Shown here one piece after another: positions 25,226-38,241 of a stretch of DNA of 64,000 bases. Both the position numbers and the translations under genes were made by a program. The stretch spans positions 15,247,591 to 15,311,590 of the forward strand of contig OZ038469.1 of the NCBI GenBank assembly GCA_964036295.1, written 5' to 3'. Source of the stretch: Plumapathes pennacea (lineage: Eukaryota; Cnidaria; Anthozoa; Antipatharia; Myriopathidae). The notes under the pieces were generated by a model. That model saw nothing but the letters and a program-made list of their open reading frames with translations. It searched no databases and was not told the DNA's origin. Position 1 is the first letter of the stretch. The number at the start of each line of letters is the position of its first letter.

Positions 25226-26704
25226 TCAGGCCCCAGAAGTCACGTTACTAAGTTCTTTATAGCGACGTAAAGCACGCTTCCACTCTTTCTCGGCCGCCTG
25301 CAGTCGTTCCTGGGCCAAAAGCCGTTGCATCTTTCGATTGGTTTTGTGCCCGATCCAACCCACCGGTATGTGTTGCACTATAACGTCATCATACGACAAA
25401 ACGTCCCCTCGCGAACGATAAATGAAACCAGAGAAGCTCGAACCTTTTGAGCCCACGAACAAACTCGCGCGAATGCACAGCAGTTGATCAGAAAGTCCCC
25501 GGATGTCCGCATCGTAAGTGAACGGACTTGGCTCCAGGAATTCATCAGAGAAATAAAGTCGGTAGCCAGCTTCTTGAAACGGCTGGAACCAAGATTTGTC
25601 GGGTTCATCTGTTGCGATGTACAGCGCTTTTGAAACTTTTAAGAATCGTTTCTCCGCCATAGCGCTTAGCCAATAGGAAGGCGCTCTACTCGCGCTGACC
25701 TTGTGATCTGTGCGTCGAACGTGCACGGCGTTGTAAGGCAACGGCAAAGCGCCTACGATCTGCGACGCCTTAGCGTAGACTTTCGGAGCGAGTCTGACGT
25801 GATTTAAAATCCATCGTTGTGCTTCGATAGCGTCCTCTCGTTTGTAAAACTGAACATTGGCCTGATAACTGGTGTCCTGCTCCAGATAAATCATCTCGGC
25901 GCGAATGTCTCTTAACTCGTTTAGTATTCCCCTCGCGATTGGGAGCCGAGTTCTCGGATCTAATTGATTCTTCTCCGTGGGGCAGGCTCGGGCGCTCCGA
26001 GAGCTCAAGCTCGTGTTGAATCGGAGGTTGTGCAGTAAGCGCCACTTGTGTTTGTCTTTCCTGGGAGGCAAAAATTCCGCCCAGAATCCGAGAGCGTTAC
26101 TGTGGCAAACTCGATGCCAAGTCAAGCTTGAAAAGTCGCTTAAAAATTTCCTATGATTTGTCTTGACTTCATGCACATCCAGAAGTTTCGACAGGTGGTC
26201 AAGATCAAGAACCTCTGATAAAGGAGCTAAGTCTTTTTCCTCCATTATGTTATAAACCCAGTTGATTCCCCACGTCTTCTCCAGCTTCTTCCACTGAGGG
26301 ATATTTTCGAGTCGTAACTTCAAACTTTGGTCGTGCGATGCTAAGGGATGAAGAACTAACGTTCTGTTCAGCAGTTTAGCCATGATTATTGCATTTTCGA
26401 TCGCAATTCTGTGGTTGTTCCATCCGCCGTCGGGCGGTTGGTATGACAGATATCGCTGTCTCTTTGCAGTTCGTCGAGCGATTTTCCCGCGGTTTTTCGT
26501 ACAGCCGTGTGTCGCGCCCGCGCACCCCTGAGTCGCCGACAAAGCTGACAGCCCTCTACACCCTTGTGATGAAAACAAATATAATTGTGCCACCAGGAAG
26601 CCGAGAACCATAACAAGTTGAATAAAAACTATGTAAGCTAAAAACTTCCTCATTGACCCAGTGAAGAGACATCTGCGGGTATTTTGTCCGGCGTTGTACA
26701 CCAA
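25226..26704 (-). CDS. O-fucosyltransferase-like type II membrane protein (single exon)
   Basis: 492 residues on the minus strand with no intron. A short basic N-terminus, then a hydrophobic stretch at about residues 20-44 (FLAYIVFIQLVMVLGFLVAQ), fits a Golgi type II signal anchor. The enzyme-like domain starts YLSYQPPDGGWNNHRIAIEN (85-104), which resembles the N-terminal glycine-rich motif of GDP-fucose O-fucosyltransferase-like proteins. HVRRTD (328-333) matches the conserved arginine motif that contacts the GDP-sugar in these families. LFVGSKGSSFSGFIYRSR (415-432) resembles their C-terminal motif. Sequons at N113, N230 and N487 fit a lumenal location. Met18 (MRKFLAYI) is an equally good start. 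The acceptor protein and linkage cannot be read from the sequence. The gene lies in the gap between the two kinesin genes, on the other strand. Confidence 0.75.
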   Translation of the reverse strand: MVYNAGQNTRRCLFTGSMRKFLAYIVFIQLVMVLGFLVAQLYLFSSQGCRGLSALSATQGCAGATHGCTKNRGKIARRTAKRQRYLSYQPPDGGWNNHRIAIENAIIMAKLLNRTLVLHPLASHDQSLKLRLENIPQWKKLEKTWGINWVYNIMEEKDLAPLSEVLDLDHLSKLLDVHEVKTNHRKFLSDFSSLTWHRVCHSNALGFWAEFLPPRKDKHKWRLLHNLRFNTSLSSRSARACPTEKNQLDPRTRLPIARGILNELRDIRAEMIYLEQDTSYQANVQFYKREDAIEAQRWILNHVRLAPKVYAKASQIVGALPLPYNAVHVRRTDHKVSASRAPSYWLSAMAEKRFLKVSKALYIATDEPDKSWFQPFQEAGYRLYFSDEFLEPSPFTYDADIRGLSDQLLCIRASLFVGSKGSSFSGFIYRSRGDVLSYDDVIVQHIPVGWIGHKTNRKMQRLLAQERLQAAEKEWKRALRRYKELSNVTSGA

Positions 26705-28684
26705 GCTTAGTCTTTTCGTTTATCGATCCGTGTCCGTCAGGAACATCGATATATGTCAAGATGGTTCACTTTTTCTTTGACACACTGCCTTGTATCATTG
26801 TTATTTTTAACCGCTGATCATGTTCAGCGACCCATGAAATTTTCTCATTATATGATTAAGTACCAGTATCAGAACCGCCCCTGCTCTCTGAAAAGTTGAA
26901 TTTAGAATAAGGGTTGAAGAGATTCGTCTGAAGATCCAGTGCCCAGTTTTACTCTGACTCGATTCCCCACAAAAGTTAACATCGGTGTCACTTTCTAAAT
27001 AATTATCTAGTACACATTTTCAGTTGCAGGTGATTTTTGACCGGCACAACTATCCTATTTAATTTTTAACACAACCCGGGGTTGCATCACCGTGAAGTTC
27101 GTTTCTGGGTCATATTGCTATAACAAAAAATACGTCCATTTTAATCTTAAAGATGTTATTCATTGTTATTGTCAGCGAAGTTTTTTTGATTAAAAACGTA
27201 CTGAAGTCCATAAAAACAGCCGTTCAAAAATGAAGCTTGAACTTGCTTTATCCTTCTGAAACTGAAATGAAGCCTCGACATAGTCAATCATGTGTTTGTT
27301 TATCGCCAGGCATAATTGTATTAACATCAGCCAAGCATAAAGTTTACGTTGGTGTGTTTAAATACTGACAAATTGGATATTTTTACAACTCGAATAAAAA
27401 TGTTGAACAGATTGTGAACAGATAACAACGAAAGGTGCATGCAAATAGTAAAATTAGATGGCACATAAATCTAATGCTTTACCAACGGACTACGACCCCA
27501 TCTGTTCAAGGAAAATATTTAACCAGAGTTTGACCCGCGTTATCTATTGGTGTACAACAATTTTTAATTATAATGGGCCAAGTACAGGTACCTGCCGTAA
27601 GTCAAGGACAATGAAATAGGTGATAATAGCCGAATAAACCTTGCTTAGTTATTTAGTGTGTGCTACAGCCCAGTTGTCAAGCATGCAACGTTACGTACTG
27701 TACCTGTCAGTGGCAGAACTCTCTCTAAGACAGACGTCCGTCTTAAAGAGATGTCCGCGGCTTATAGAGGTGTCCGGCTCATAGAGAGGTAGTTACAGAC
27801 TGTGAAATCAGTCATGGAAATTCGCCGGCCCAGGCGGGCTAATTATCAGGGATTCCGTCCTGAGAGAGATGACTGTAGACCCAGTAATTGTGGATTGGAC
27901 GAGCTGGAAGGTTAAGCTCACATTAAGGGACATTTTGGGGCGGAATTTGAGGCGGAATGTTGCAGGAAGATCGACCGGGAGATGAGATGGTCCGTTATTA
28001 CATCAGTAACGGCTCAATTGCTCATTTCATTCTCTCGCTCATTATCTCAGCGATGATAATTACCAAAACTGCTCCTCTGATACAGTATTTAGATACGCCG
28101 GTCAGTACAAGTATTTTTTCCGAGTTCCCGGTAAAAACAGCCTGGAACCGAGGATCAGCACAAGTGGCCTCCACCGCATGATAGTTATAATCCCAAAATA
28201 GATTTTCCTGATATACTGGTCATAAAACGAAAATCAAAGTTTTGAAATTTCAGAGTCGCTACCTAGTCACAAAACAAACAAGAATATATTGAGCGTCATC
28301 CGACATTCAAACTTTTCTACCAGATGTCACAATATTGGGGCATATATGATGCTCCAGTAGCACATGTCACGTCACCTTCACAAATGGCATGTGACTATTG
28401 TAGCCTCGCTTTGACGGAGGAACAAATTTTCAAGTAAATTACGTTCGGTTTATCCGACAAATATTTGGAAGGATGAGTTTCTTGGAAGGAAGAACTCCTT
28501 GAGAAGTCAAAATAATATGGGAAGTGACTGGAGTACCAAATCCAAAGTCGGAAATCTGGTGCTTACTTCGTCTCACTCCGTATCGAGAACAATAATATTC
28601 CCACTGTGAAGTGACTTGTTTTATTGTCGCCCGTGGAGGATTCCTTTCACAGCTCGCTCGGTCCTGCAGTAACTGACAGACGAA
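26705..28684. other. divergent spacer between the fucosyltransferase-like gene and kinesin copy 2
   Basis: About 2 kb between two genes transcribed away from each other, so both promoters should lie here. Apart from the repeat at 27715-27880 I see no gene; frames such as 27957-28181 have no recognisable features. Confidence 0.5.
27715..27880. repeat. single-copy member of the GTGTCCGTCTTAGA repeat family
   Basis: CTCTCTCTAAGACAGACGTC, CGTCTTAAAGAGATGTCCG, TATAGAGGTGTCCGG and a closing GAGAGATGACTGTAG show the same motif order as 38693-38833. Confidence 0.65.
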
Positions 28685-31600
28685 ATGGCTTCAGTTAAAG
28701 TCGCTGTACGGGTTAGGCCCATAAACAAAAGGTACGACGCGTGGAAGTAGTTCTGTGTGTTGACTTCGTGCGTATAATTATTTTTTAGCGACTCATCTTC
28801 GCATTATAATTGAGTGTCAATTTATAATTCAGGGAGCGCGATCTTGGCGCAAAAATGATAATTGAAATGGAAGGACGGAAGACGAGAATAGTCAACATTA
28901 AGGTAATACTGTAGAGTCTGTCTCCAAGCAGCATCTGAAGTACTTTAGTTCTTTATGAATAAGACTACTTGTAGCCTGGTGGAGCCAGAACTTGCTGTGT
29001 TTACACGTTGTATCCCGTTTTGTTTCGTTCCTATCAGGCAAGCAATGTAACCGGCGATGGCGAAAGGAGAAACAGAGTGAAAGATTTCTCTTTCGACTTT
29101 TCGTATTGGTCAGCTGATGAACGAAGTCGAAATTACTCATCGCAGGAGCGAGTAAGTGAAAATGAATGGGGATAAAAGATTGGTTAATTGTTTCATTGGC
29201 CAATATCTTCAGTATTTCTTAGGCGAATGTAGTGATTGCAAGTTAGAATAATTCACACGTGTACAGCATACAAGTAGAAGCTGAGGCTCAAGATATACTT
29301 GAAGACCTGCATTATAATTTCTAGTTATTTCCTTATGCAAATATTTTTTCTATGCGCGTGTGTGCAGTTTGTCGTCATGATGCATTTGCGTGTTTGACAT
29401 TCGAGGCCCTTCAAACTTTAGTGCCGCTCTTCCAGTACTCTTCAAAATTATTCGTTTCTCTAGAAATTTCTGTTCTGTTCCTTTCCTTTTTGTGTGCAAA
29501 TTAGAACTGTTTACTTTTCGACAAGACACGCCTCATCGACTTTCATCGGCTTTCTTGTACAATAGATCGAGCTATGAGGTCAGTGTCAATCAAGTACACC
29601 TATAGAAATGCTCAATTACAGCCTAATTCTGTGTTTGCTAGCTTTGTCATTTGAAAGTCGAATATTTTTAATGTTTTAAACAAATTATTATCGAAGTCTG
29701 ATATTAGATGGAGGATCACGTGATGACCAAAATGAATCAAAATGAATCGTACAGCTTTTTAGATGTATTTTACTATTCAAGTTGATATCTTAAGTACTTA
29801 TTGATAGTTTTTCCCGACTTTCACTTTGATTTTTAATTTCTAAAGGAATGTCTGCTGTACATAATGTTATTACTTGAATGTGTGCTATAAATAAAATTCA
29901 GATTGAGTGTGAATGGATGTCAACAAAAGCTTAGGCTCTCAAAGGAAAATTTCTATTGCTCCAATATTATGTCAGTGCTTCATTCCTTATTTGTTCTGGT
30001 ACATGTGTTCAATATTAGGGATAAGATTAATCTATTAGTTGCACAAAAACTTTGACATGTATTAATTCATGTGTGTGGCTTTTTTGGATCAGGCATGGGT
30101 AATCTTTTTAGAACAACGTATATTTAATTTGTTTGGCAGGCAGGTGTTATTTTTCTCTGCCATATGCTCCCACTCTCCAAGGCATATCTTTATTTTGTTA
30201 CCCCCTTTTTTGTTTTATCCAAAAGTTTTATTTTATGAAGAAATCAATACATGTTTTCTTTTCTGAAGTTTTAGCATTACTTTTGATCAGATGGCTATGA
30301 CAGCTTGGAGGTTGTGATTCAAATCTCAGTTGCACCTGAATATACTGTGGGTTTTGATTAATAGTTAATGAGATCAGATAGCAAGAATTGCCAGTGATGA
30401 TATTTTTTACCCATTTCTTGCTCAGAATGTAAAATATTTTTTCTGTCTTGCTACCCATGGGCTAGCAGATATTACTAGCATAGTAACACAGATTCAGTGA
30501 TCTTTAGCTCTGAACATAAACCTCTTCTCATTGTCATAATCCAGTGCAGATGTCATATTTTTTTTCACACCCCATATTGCATAAATTACAGAAACTAAAT
30601 TACTATATTCTTAGTCATTTTTTGATACAGTTGTGTGGATATAGAAGTAGGGTGTTCTGACGAAACACACCAACCTTACTATAAATGGGGAAATTGAAAG
30701 TCTCCTATCCCATTGGGCACCAAACAAACTTTGTTGCATGCCCAGCAATATTGTATGATTGGGAGAATTTGTTTTTATGAACTCAGAAATGAATAAGGGT
30801 TAGCATAAATATCAACTGCCACGCAGTAATTTAAATGATATCTTTTTCACAGGTTTTCAAAGACTTGGGCACAGATGTTTTGAAAGCAGCGTTTGAGGGT
30901 TACAATGCCTGTATCTTTGCCTACGGACAAACGGGATCAGGAAAGACACACAGTATGATGGGAGTTCCTGGAAATGAGGGGCTAATTCCTAGAATTTGTG
31001 AGGGGTTATTCTATCGCATGAGAACTAACTCGGAGGAAGGCCTGTCCTACCGAACAGAAGTGAGTTTTCTGGAAATTTACAAGGAACATGTCAGAGACTT
31101 GTTGCGACCTCCAGTAAAAGGAAGATCCATCCATTCTTTGAGAGTGCGAGAGCATCCTAAAGATGGACCATATGTTCAAGGTGGGTTTAACAATTTTTGC
31201 GGGTGTTTGTTACTCTTTTTAACCTCAAGGAATTCAGAGCTCTGTTGCATAAAATGCCAATCTTCGGGAGTTGGCGTTAAAAAACAATGGAAACTAATTT
31301 TTCTATTAACCCTTTCACTCCCAAGAGCGATCAAGTTCAATTTTCTCCTTCAGTTTAGGCAGCACAAATATAACATACAGTAAGGAGAACTTGGCTTTTG
31401 ATACTTTGCTCAGATGATAGCTGATTAAGTTATCAATTCTCACTACATCACCCACACAATTTTCACTTAGAAGGTTGGGAGAATCTACATTTTGAACTTG
31501 GGAGTGAAAGGGTCAACACCTAGTCCTGGCAGTTAGCCTTTTATACAACTTGGCTCAGGCCTTGAGGATGTTAATGGTTTCACTTGAAATCACTGAATTA

Positions 31601-34600
31601 TTGTCTACTAGAAACAAATCTGCACAACAGCCCCAGAAAGATATAAAAATCAATGCAATGTTACATGACATAATTCCACACTCAAGTTGTTTAAATTAAT
31701 ACAGGTTTGACAAGGCATTTGGTGTCTGATTTTGATGCAATTGAACATCTGATGGATCAAGGAAACACACAAAGGTAAGAAGAACACCCTTAACCCTTTC
31801 ACTCCCAAGAGTGATCAACTTCAATTTTCTCTTTTCAGTCTCCCACCAGAGATATATCAAACAGTATGGAGAATTTGGCATTTGATACCTTGTACAAATG
31901 ACAGCTGATTAAAACATCAATTCTCATTTCATCACTCATACATTTTCTTATTTTGTGGTTGGGAGAGTTTGTATTTTGAGCTTGGGAGTGAAAGGGTTAA
32001 TACATCATGTAACTTTACATTGTACCTGATATCCAGGGGGGTAGATACACCCCAGGGATGTAAGAACCAGTGATCGACATTAACGGTTGCTTGCTATTCC
32101 CAGGGCAACCAAAAAGTTTGGTCAGGAAGGTAAATTCAAAGCCAGGCAACCAGAAATTATAAAATTTTCTATTTCTTGAAGTCAATCTAAGTCTGAGGGG
32201 CAACCAACCTAAAACCTTAATGTCAAGCACTGAGAACGGCATCATAACCCAACTGTAACCCCCTTCCCCAATTATTTATCACCATTCTCAAATTAGCATT
32301 CAAGTGCTCATTCCAGTAGGCTTACTGTGTGGCTTGAGGTTTACGTGTTAGACATTTCCCAGACTGCCCACAAGTCCCATCTTATGTCCTTCTGTTGTGT
32401 CTGGTTCATTTCTAGAGTTACGGCGAGCACCGGGATGAATGACACCAGCAGTCGCTCACATGCCATATTCACCATCAACTTCACTCAGGTTTGTGAAATC
32501 AATACTACCTTGAACAGTTTTGCAAACTAAGAAAACTTAGTGGAGAAATGATAGATGGATCATCTCTTGTATGGGTAGTAAAATAGCAGATCCCACATTC
32601 TCCTTGGCCATGTGTACCTATTTGTGGTTAAGTGCTGAATGAGAACTTTACGTAGAACTTTACATCCCCATTTAGGCAAAGTTTGATCACGACATGCCTT
32701 GTGAAACTGTGAGCAAGATAAATCTGGTGGACTTGGCAGGAAGGTAAGTGTTTCCAAAACTGTCTTCCAAGAAAGAACCTTGTCTTTTGATGAGTGAAAA
32801 AGAGAAAGATCTGAGGAAGAGGGACAGGGCCCGGTTTTTCGAAAGTCGATTAAGCTAATCCAGGATTAATGAAATTCTTTCTCTCGACCTCTGTCCCAAT
32901 AAACTGCAGAGTTTTGTTCGAAGATGGATTAGTAAGCTTGTTCCAGCTTAAAACGTTATCAAGAAAGTCGTTGTGGACGAAACTTTCATGTTTTCAGGCT
33001 TATAAATGACAAGAGAGTTTAGACCTAATCCAGAATTAGCCTAATCGTGCTTTGAAAAACTGGGCCCAGATTACTAAGATAGGATCAGAAGTAGAAGGGA
33101 AGGGAGGGAAACTCCAAATCTGAGGGAATTTTAGTTGCTCTCTTGGCTGATGTAAAATGTGTTTCTTTCTGTCTAGTGAGCGAGCGGATGCCACCAGAGC
33201 CACAGGAGAGCGGCTGAAGGAAGGAGCAATTATCAACAAATCTCTTGTCACACTTGGCACTGTTATATCTGCACTGGGTGAGTTGGGTTACTGCATTGGG
33301 TTTAAGGGTCTCATACCAATTTCCCCATGGCAACAGAACTATTTTTCAGCAAATAAAGAACTCAATACCGTTTGTGCATATGGATACAATATAAATTGAA
33401 TTTTCATCACTATAGATAGGCCTTTAATTCTGTCAATGTTTCTGTGTTACTCTGATGACATCACACTATATTTTGTTAATGAGCCTTTTTTTGTTGTTGC
33501 CTTTGCAGCTGAGGTGTCCGGTAATCTTGCATCATCTCATCAGAAGTTCGTTCCTTACAGAGACTCAGTCTTGACTTGGCTGCTCAAGGACAGCTTAGGA
33601 GGAAACTCCAAAACGATCATGATTGCCAGTAAGGGTTGATCAACTTCAATTTTGATATATTGTACTACAGATATATTGTATCAAGGAGAATTTGATGCAG
33701 TATCAGGGGCAGATCCAAGGAGAAAATCTGACTGGTTTCCAAACATGCGAGAGCTGAAAGAGTGAGCTATTAGACGGGTTGGGGACAAACTCTTCCTGAA
33801 ATCTGGCTATCCAAAATGCCGTTCCCTGTCATTTCCAGAAAATCTGAGAATCTGGTGTAAACTGGTCTTGATCCGCCCCTGAGTGTGAATATAGCTGCTT
33901 TTTGCAGACCCCTGAATGTGAATTTATATTTACATCATTCTGTACTTTCTTTTTCAGCCATATCTCCAGCTGATGTAAACTATGCTGAGACACTAAGCAC
34001 CCTGCGCTATGCCAACAGAGCAAAGAACATCATAAACAAACCCACAGTCAATGAGGTCAGTTGGCTTGGCTTTCCGTGAGTGTAAAATCCTATAGTGTAA
34101 AGTCCTAGCAATAAGCCTGCGGGCTTGTACAACTTCATGGATGGTCTTGGGGGAGGGGGGGAGACCAGTTACAATGGAAAGCTAGTACTTGGGAGAACTG
34201 ACTACACCAGCATGGATAAAGGCGTACAGTATGGTAAATAAACTAGTGGTTGATGTGTGAAAGCTGGATGCTGTGCTGACATTTTGAGTGTTAACCCTTC
34301 GTCGGAGCAAGACAAAACCATTTCAATAAATTTGATTTGGTTTCAGGATCCTAATGTCAAACTGATCAGATCGCTGAGAGAAGAGATTCAGAGACTGAAG
34401 CACTTAGTAAGTCCGGTAAGTTGACACTGCCACTCTGTGCTGCTGCAAAATCTTACTTTTTTTCCCCAGCGTATTGTTTATATTGTTGATACCAAATTCT
34501 GCGGCAAAGTTTTGTTCCTGCTTCGTTATCAAGATGACCAGGTCCTGATGTACAGTTTCAGGGGCGGATCCAGGAAAAAAATCTAACCAGTTTTTGATTG

Positions 34601-37600
34601 TGTGAGCGCCGAATGCGCAAGCTTCTAGGGAGGGTCCAAGGGCATGCATGGTTTCCATAATTCGGTCTAAACCAGTCTGGACCCGCCCCTGAGTTTAATA
34701 TTCGATGAAATTTGACCTGTACGTTGATAACTTTTCTTTTTTTCACAAATCAGGACCAGCTTGGAGAAGATGAACAAGCGGCTGCCAAGAAGTTGTCAGA
34801 GAACGAAGCGAGAGTGATGGAGTTGACGGACCAGTGGAAGGATCGGTGGAGAGAGACGCAGAAAATCTTAGAGGTTAGGGCTCGAAAATGATCTCCTGTC
34901 TCACTAGAGATGGCTAGTGTACCGCGTTTAGAGAATTTTAGTCCTAAACATAACTTAATGTACTTTGTTCTCGTTGTCAACTGTATAAACTGCAGAGGCC
35001 GCTTTGTTTTTCACGTGTACTGCACTATAAATAGTCTGGAAATAAGTCTGTCATATTGACAAGAAGCGCGCATAGAACTTATTGAAACTGACTTGCATTC
35101 TTTTTTTTTTTTTGTACTTAAGTTTATTGTTAAGGAGACATTACCTCATTAATAAAGAACGGAGAAAAGAAAGTCTGCCGCACAAACGCATTCTGCCTCA
35201 TACCGTACATAAGTCACTTCACTTCCGAGCTCATAATACAAGTTTTCCCCCAGCTGTTCTGATTCAAGAAGAAAATATATTGAAGCAAGTTGCGGGAGTA
35301 TTCTACAGTTTGAGCTTGAGTTTTGAGTTTGTCTATTTTGTCCCTTCAGGAACGCGAGATGCAACTTCTAAAGGAAGGTGTTGGTATCAAGATGGACTCC
35401 GTTCTGCCTCACCTGGTTCTTGTCGACGACGACTTGCTGAGCACCGGAATTGTAGTCTACCACCTCAAGGTAGGCTAGCAATATCAGAATATGCGAAACT
35501 TCGTTCGCTCCAGTGCAGGGTGACGTCATCAGTCATCAGGATGACGTCACCGTAATGCCTTTTCTTCCAGTCTCAGAGTTTAGGGCGTGCCACACCAGGC
35601 GTACTGTGATCAGCTTCAATTTTCTCCTTCAGTCTCTCACCAGAGATATATGGTGTATAGTATGGAGAATGTGACACTTGATAGTTCACACAGACGAAGG
35701 CTGATTGGCCTATCAATTCTCACTGTATCACTCATACATTTTCTTCTTGAAGAGTTAGGAGAATTTGTATTATGAGCTCAGGAATGAAAGGGTTAACCCT
35801 TGCCTCCGAAATGTCAAAAAAATGAAAAACCGTGAAGGTGACCACTAAAAAGTTATGATGCAATTAGTGCATTCTATAATAGTGTTGCGTTGTTGTCAAG
35901 CAGAATATTTGTTGTTGTTGTTGTTGTTGTTGTTGTTATTATTGTTTGCGTCGCTGGGTTTAGTTTGGAATGAGAAACATGAAATAGTTACTCCGCCTTG
36001 TGTGACGCGGTGTTTCTGTCGTGTGTGACGTTTATCGCATCGCGCTGTCAACCTTGGTGATATTAGATGGCGTCTTCTTTGTAACAATACAATAGGGAAA
36101 CATCTCTCTCAAATTTATGCATGCGCCCTCTTTTGTCATTTGAATGGAATGACAAGCGGTCTTAGTCAGTTTGAGAGGAAGTGTGAGATTCCTTTCATGA
36201 GTGTAATTGCCAAGACCGCGTTCTGTTTACAGGGGAAAGCGATGTTGCAAACTCCTTGTAAACATTCCTACTTGACCGCGAACCCATTAAGACCGTTTTC
36301 ACAAAGTCCAAAATATATCTATTCTCGATGACATGTTGACCGAGTTCTTCCGTGTCAATGGAACTGGACGAATTTAAAGAATTTCTCTCGCAGTATTTAT
36401 ACGTTGAGGTCCTCCACACTTAATGTGTACTGCGTAGGCTTAGACTGTGTTTATTTGTATCCGTATCTGTGTGTTTACAGTGACTAAAGTCGGATTTTTG
36501 AACTGCAGGAAGGCAAGACCACGGTTGGCACAGCAGAGAGTAAAATCAAGCAGGACATTGGTGAGAACTCTGCTTTCCTTCCGTCAGCGACAGTTTTCGC
36601 TGTTTGTTGCTTGTAAATCAGGCTTGTGTAACTCTGACGACAAGTTTGTACAAAACACACAAACTAAACCTATGTTTTTACGAACTTGTGAAAGTACACA
36701 TTTTTCTCTGCATGCAACGGCGCACATAAAGGCCATTTCACACTGGACGCGTCGCGACACGCTGTAACTGCATGCGACAACGTGACAAAATTAGATCCCG
36801 GTCATTCCTTCAATCCGATTCACACCGGACGCGGCGCGACAATTTTGTCGCGTTGTCGCATGCAGTTACAGCGTGTCGCGACGCGTCCAGTGTGAAACGG
36901 CCTTAAGTCGTACAACAAGGCGGAAGTTCACGAGTCGTTTCCCTCTTTTCCGCGATTTAGTTCATTGAAATGCAAATTTGCGAGGGATTTTTTGATTTAT
37001 ATACTGTATAACTAGGTCAAGGTGAAAACACTTTTGACTTTTCTCAGGAAAGCGTGATTTCGAGTTGCCGCAAATCTTTCGAGGTCTACTCATTAACTAC
37101 GCGCTAATCTGATGGAAACGTGAAGACTTGATTTGGATATTTCGAATTCCAGAAGCAGTGTGTTTAGCTGTATTCCGCCTTAACTCATTTAAACCTCTGC
37201 GGTTGATTAGAAAGTTGTTTACTACACATTCTGCGTACAGTATATTCAACGAAATGACCAGGATCAGTCCAAGTTGCATCAATGTCCTCTTCTGCTTTTT
37301 GAGGTTGTTGTCCGAAGCCGTTTTGATTTGTTTTGCGTAGTCTTGTTTGCGTCTAATGCAAACACGGATGAGACTGTGTATAAAGTGTCGATTTGCAGCG
37401 GCCACGAGTTTACTTGATGTGATTTTGGGCAAAGCGTTAGGTGTAAGTGCACAATTTCTTTTAATGTCTTCTTCTAGTTTCGTAATTTTCAAGTTTTTTT
37501 TTAGGTGATTCCAAAGTCTCGCGTCAGATATCCAGTTTACCTGAAGGATTATTTTAAAACCCTTCAGGCAAACTAGGTATCTGACGCGTGCAAAATAAAA

Positions 37601-38207
37601 CATAAAAGAAGTTCTGCTTGGGCAACAGTACGTGCATCACTTGAACCGTGTTTATGCCTGGACAGTATAGGATACTCTAGACAGGTCCCTGTGAGACTGC
37701 GAAGAAGCAAAACGCAATAAACGATTGTGTGGGTTTGATGAACGCTGCGAAGAATGTGTTGGCGATACTACAACATTCGTGACTTCTGATCGCCACCTGC
37801 CCTTCTTTTATATACAAAGTGAAAATATCGTAGATAGTATAATGGTTCTTCAGTGCTTGAGAGCAAGCACTTGAAGTCGACCCCTTTATATAATATCCCG
37901 GCAATATTTCATATCGATCATTTCTCTGACCATTTCGGTTCTTCTAGTACCAACTGGCCCATTTCATTTACGGTTCAACTTAGCTAGTCTTTCTTTCGTT
38001 GCCTCTTTACTGTACGTGAGACAAGACGGAAGCTGTCTTGACAATGAATATTGCATCTATATGAATATTGCATCTATATAGATCATTTACATTGCACAAT
38101 AGTTATTTTGATAACTCAATCGCTGACTTGTTATTTAACGCGAAACCTTCTTATGGGATTTTGTTTTTCATTTTGTTTCTTGCACAACTGCGTTTTGTTT
38201 ACTATTT

Positions 38208-38241
<34 letters not shown>

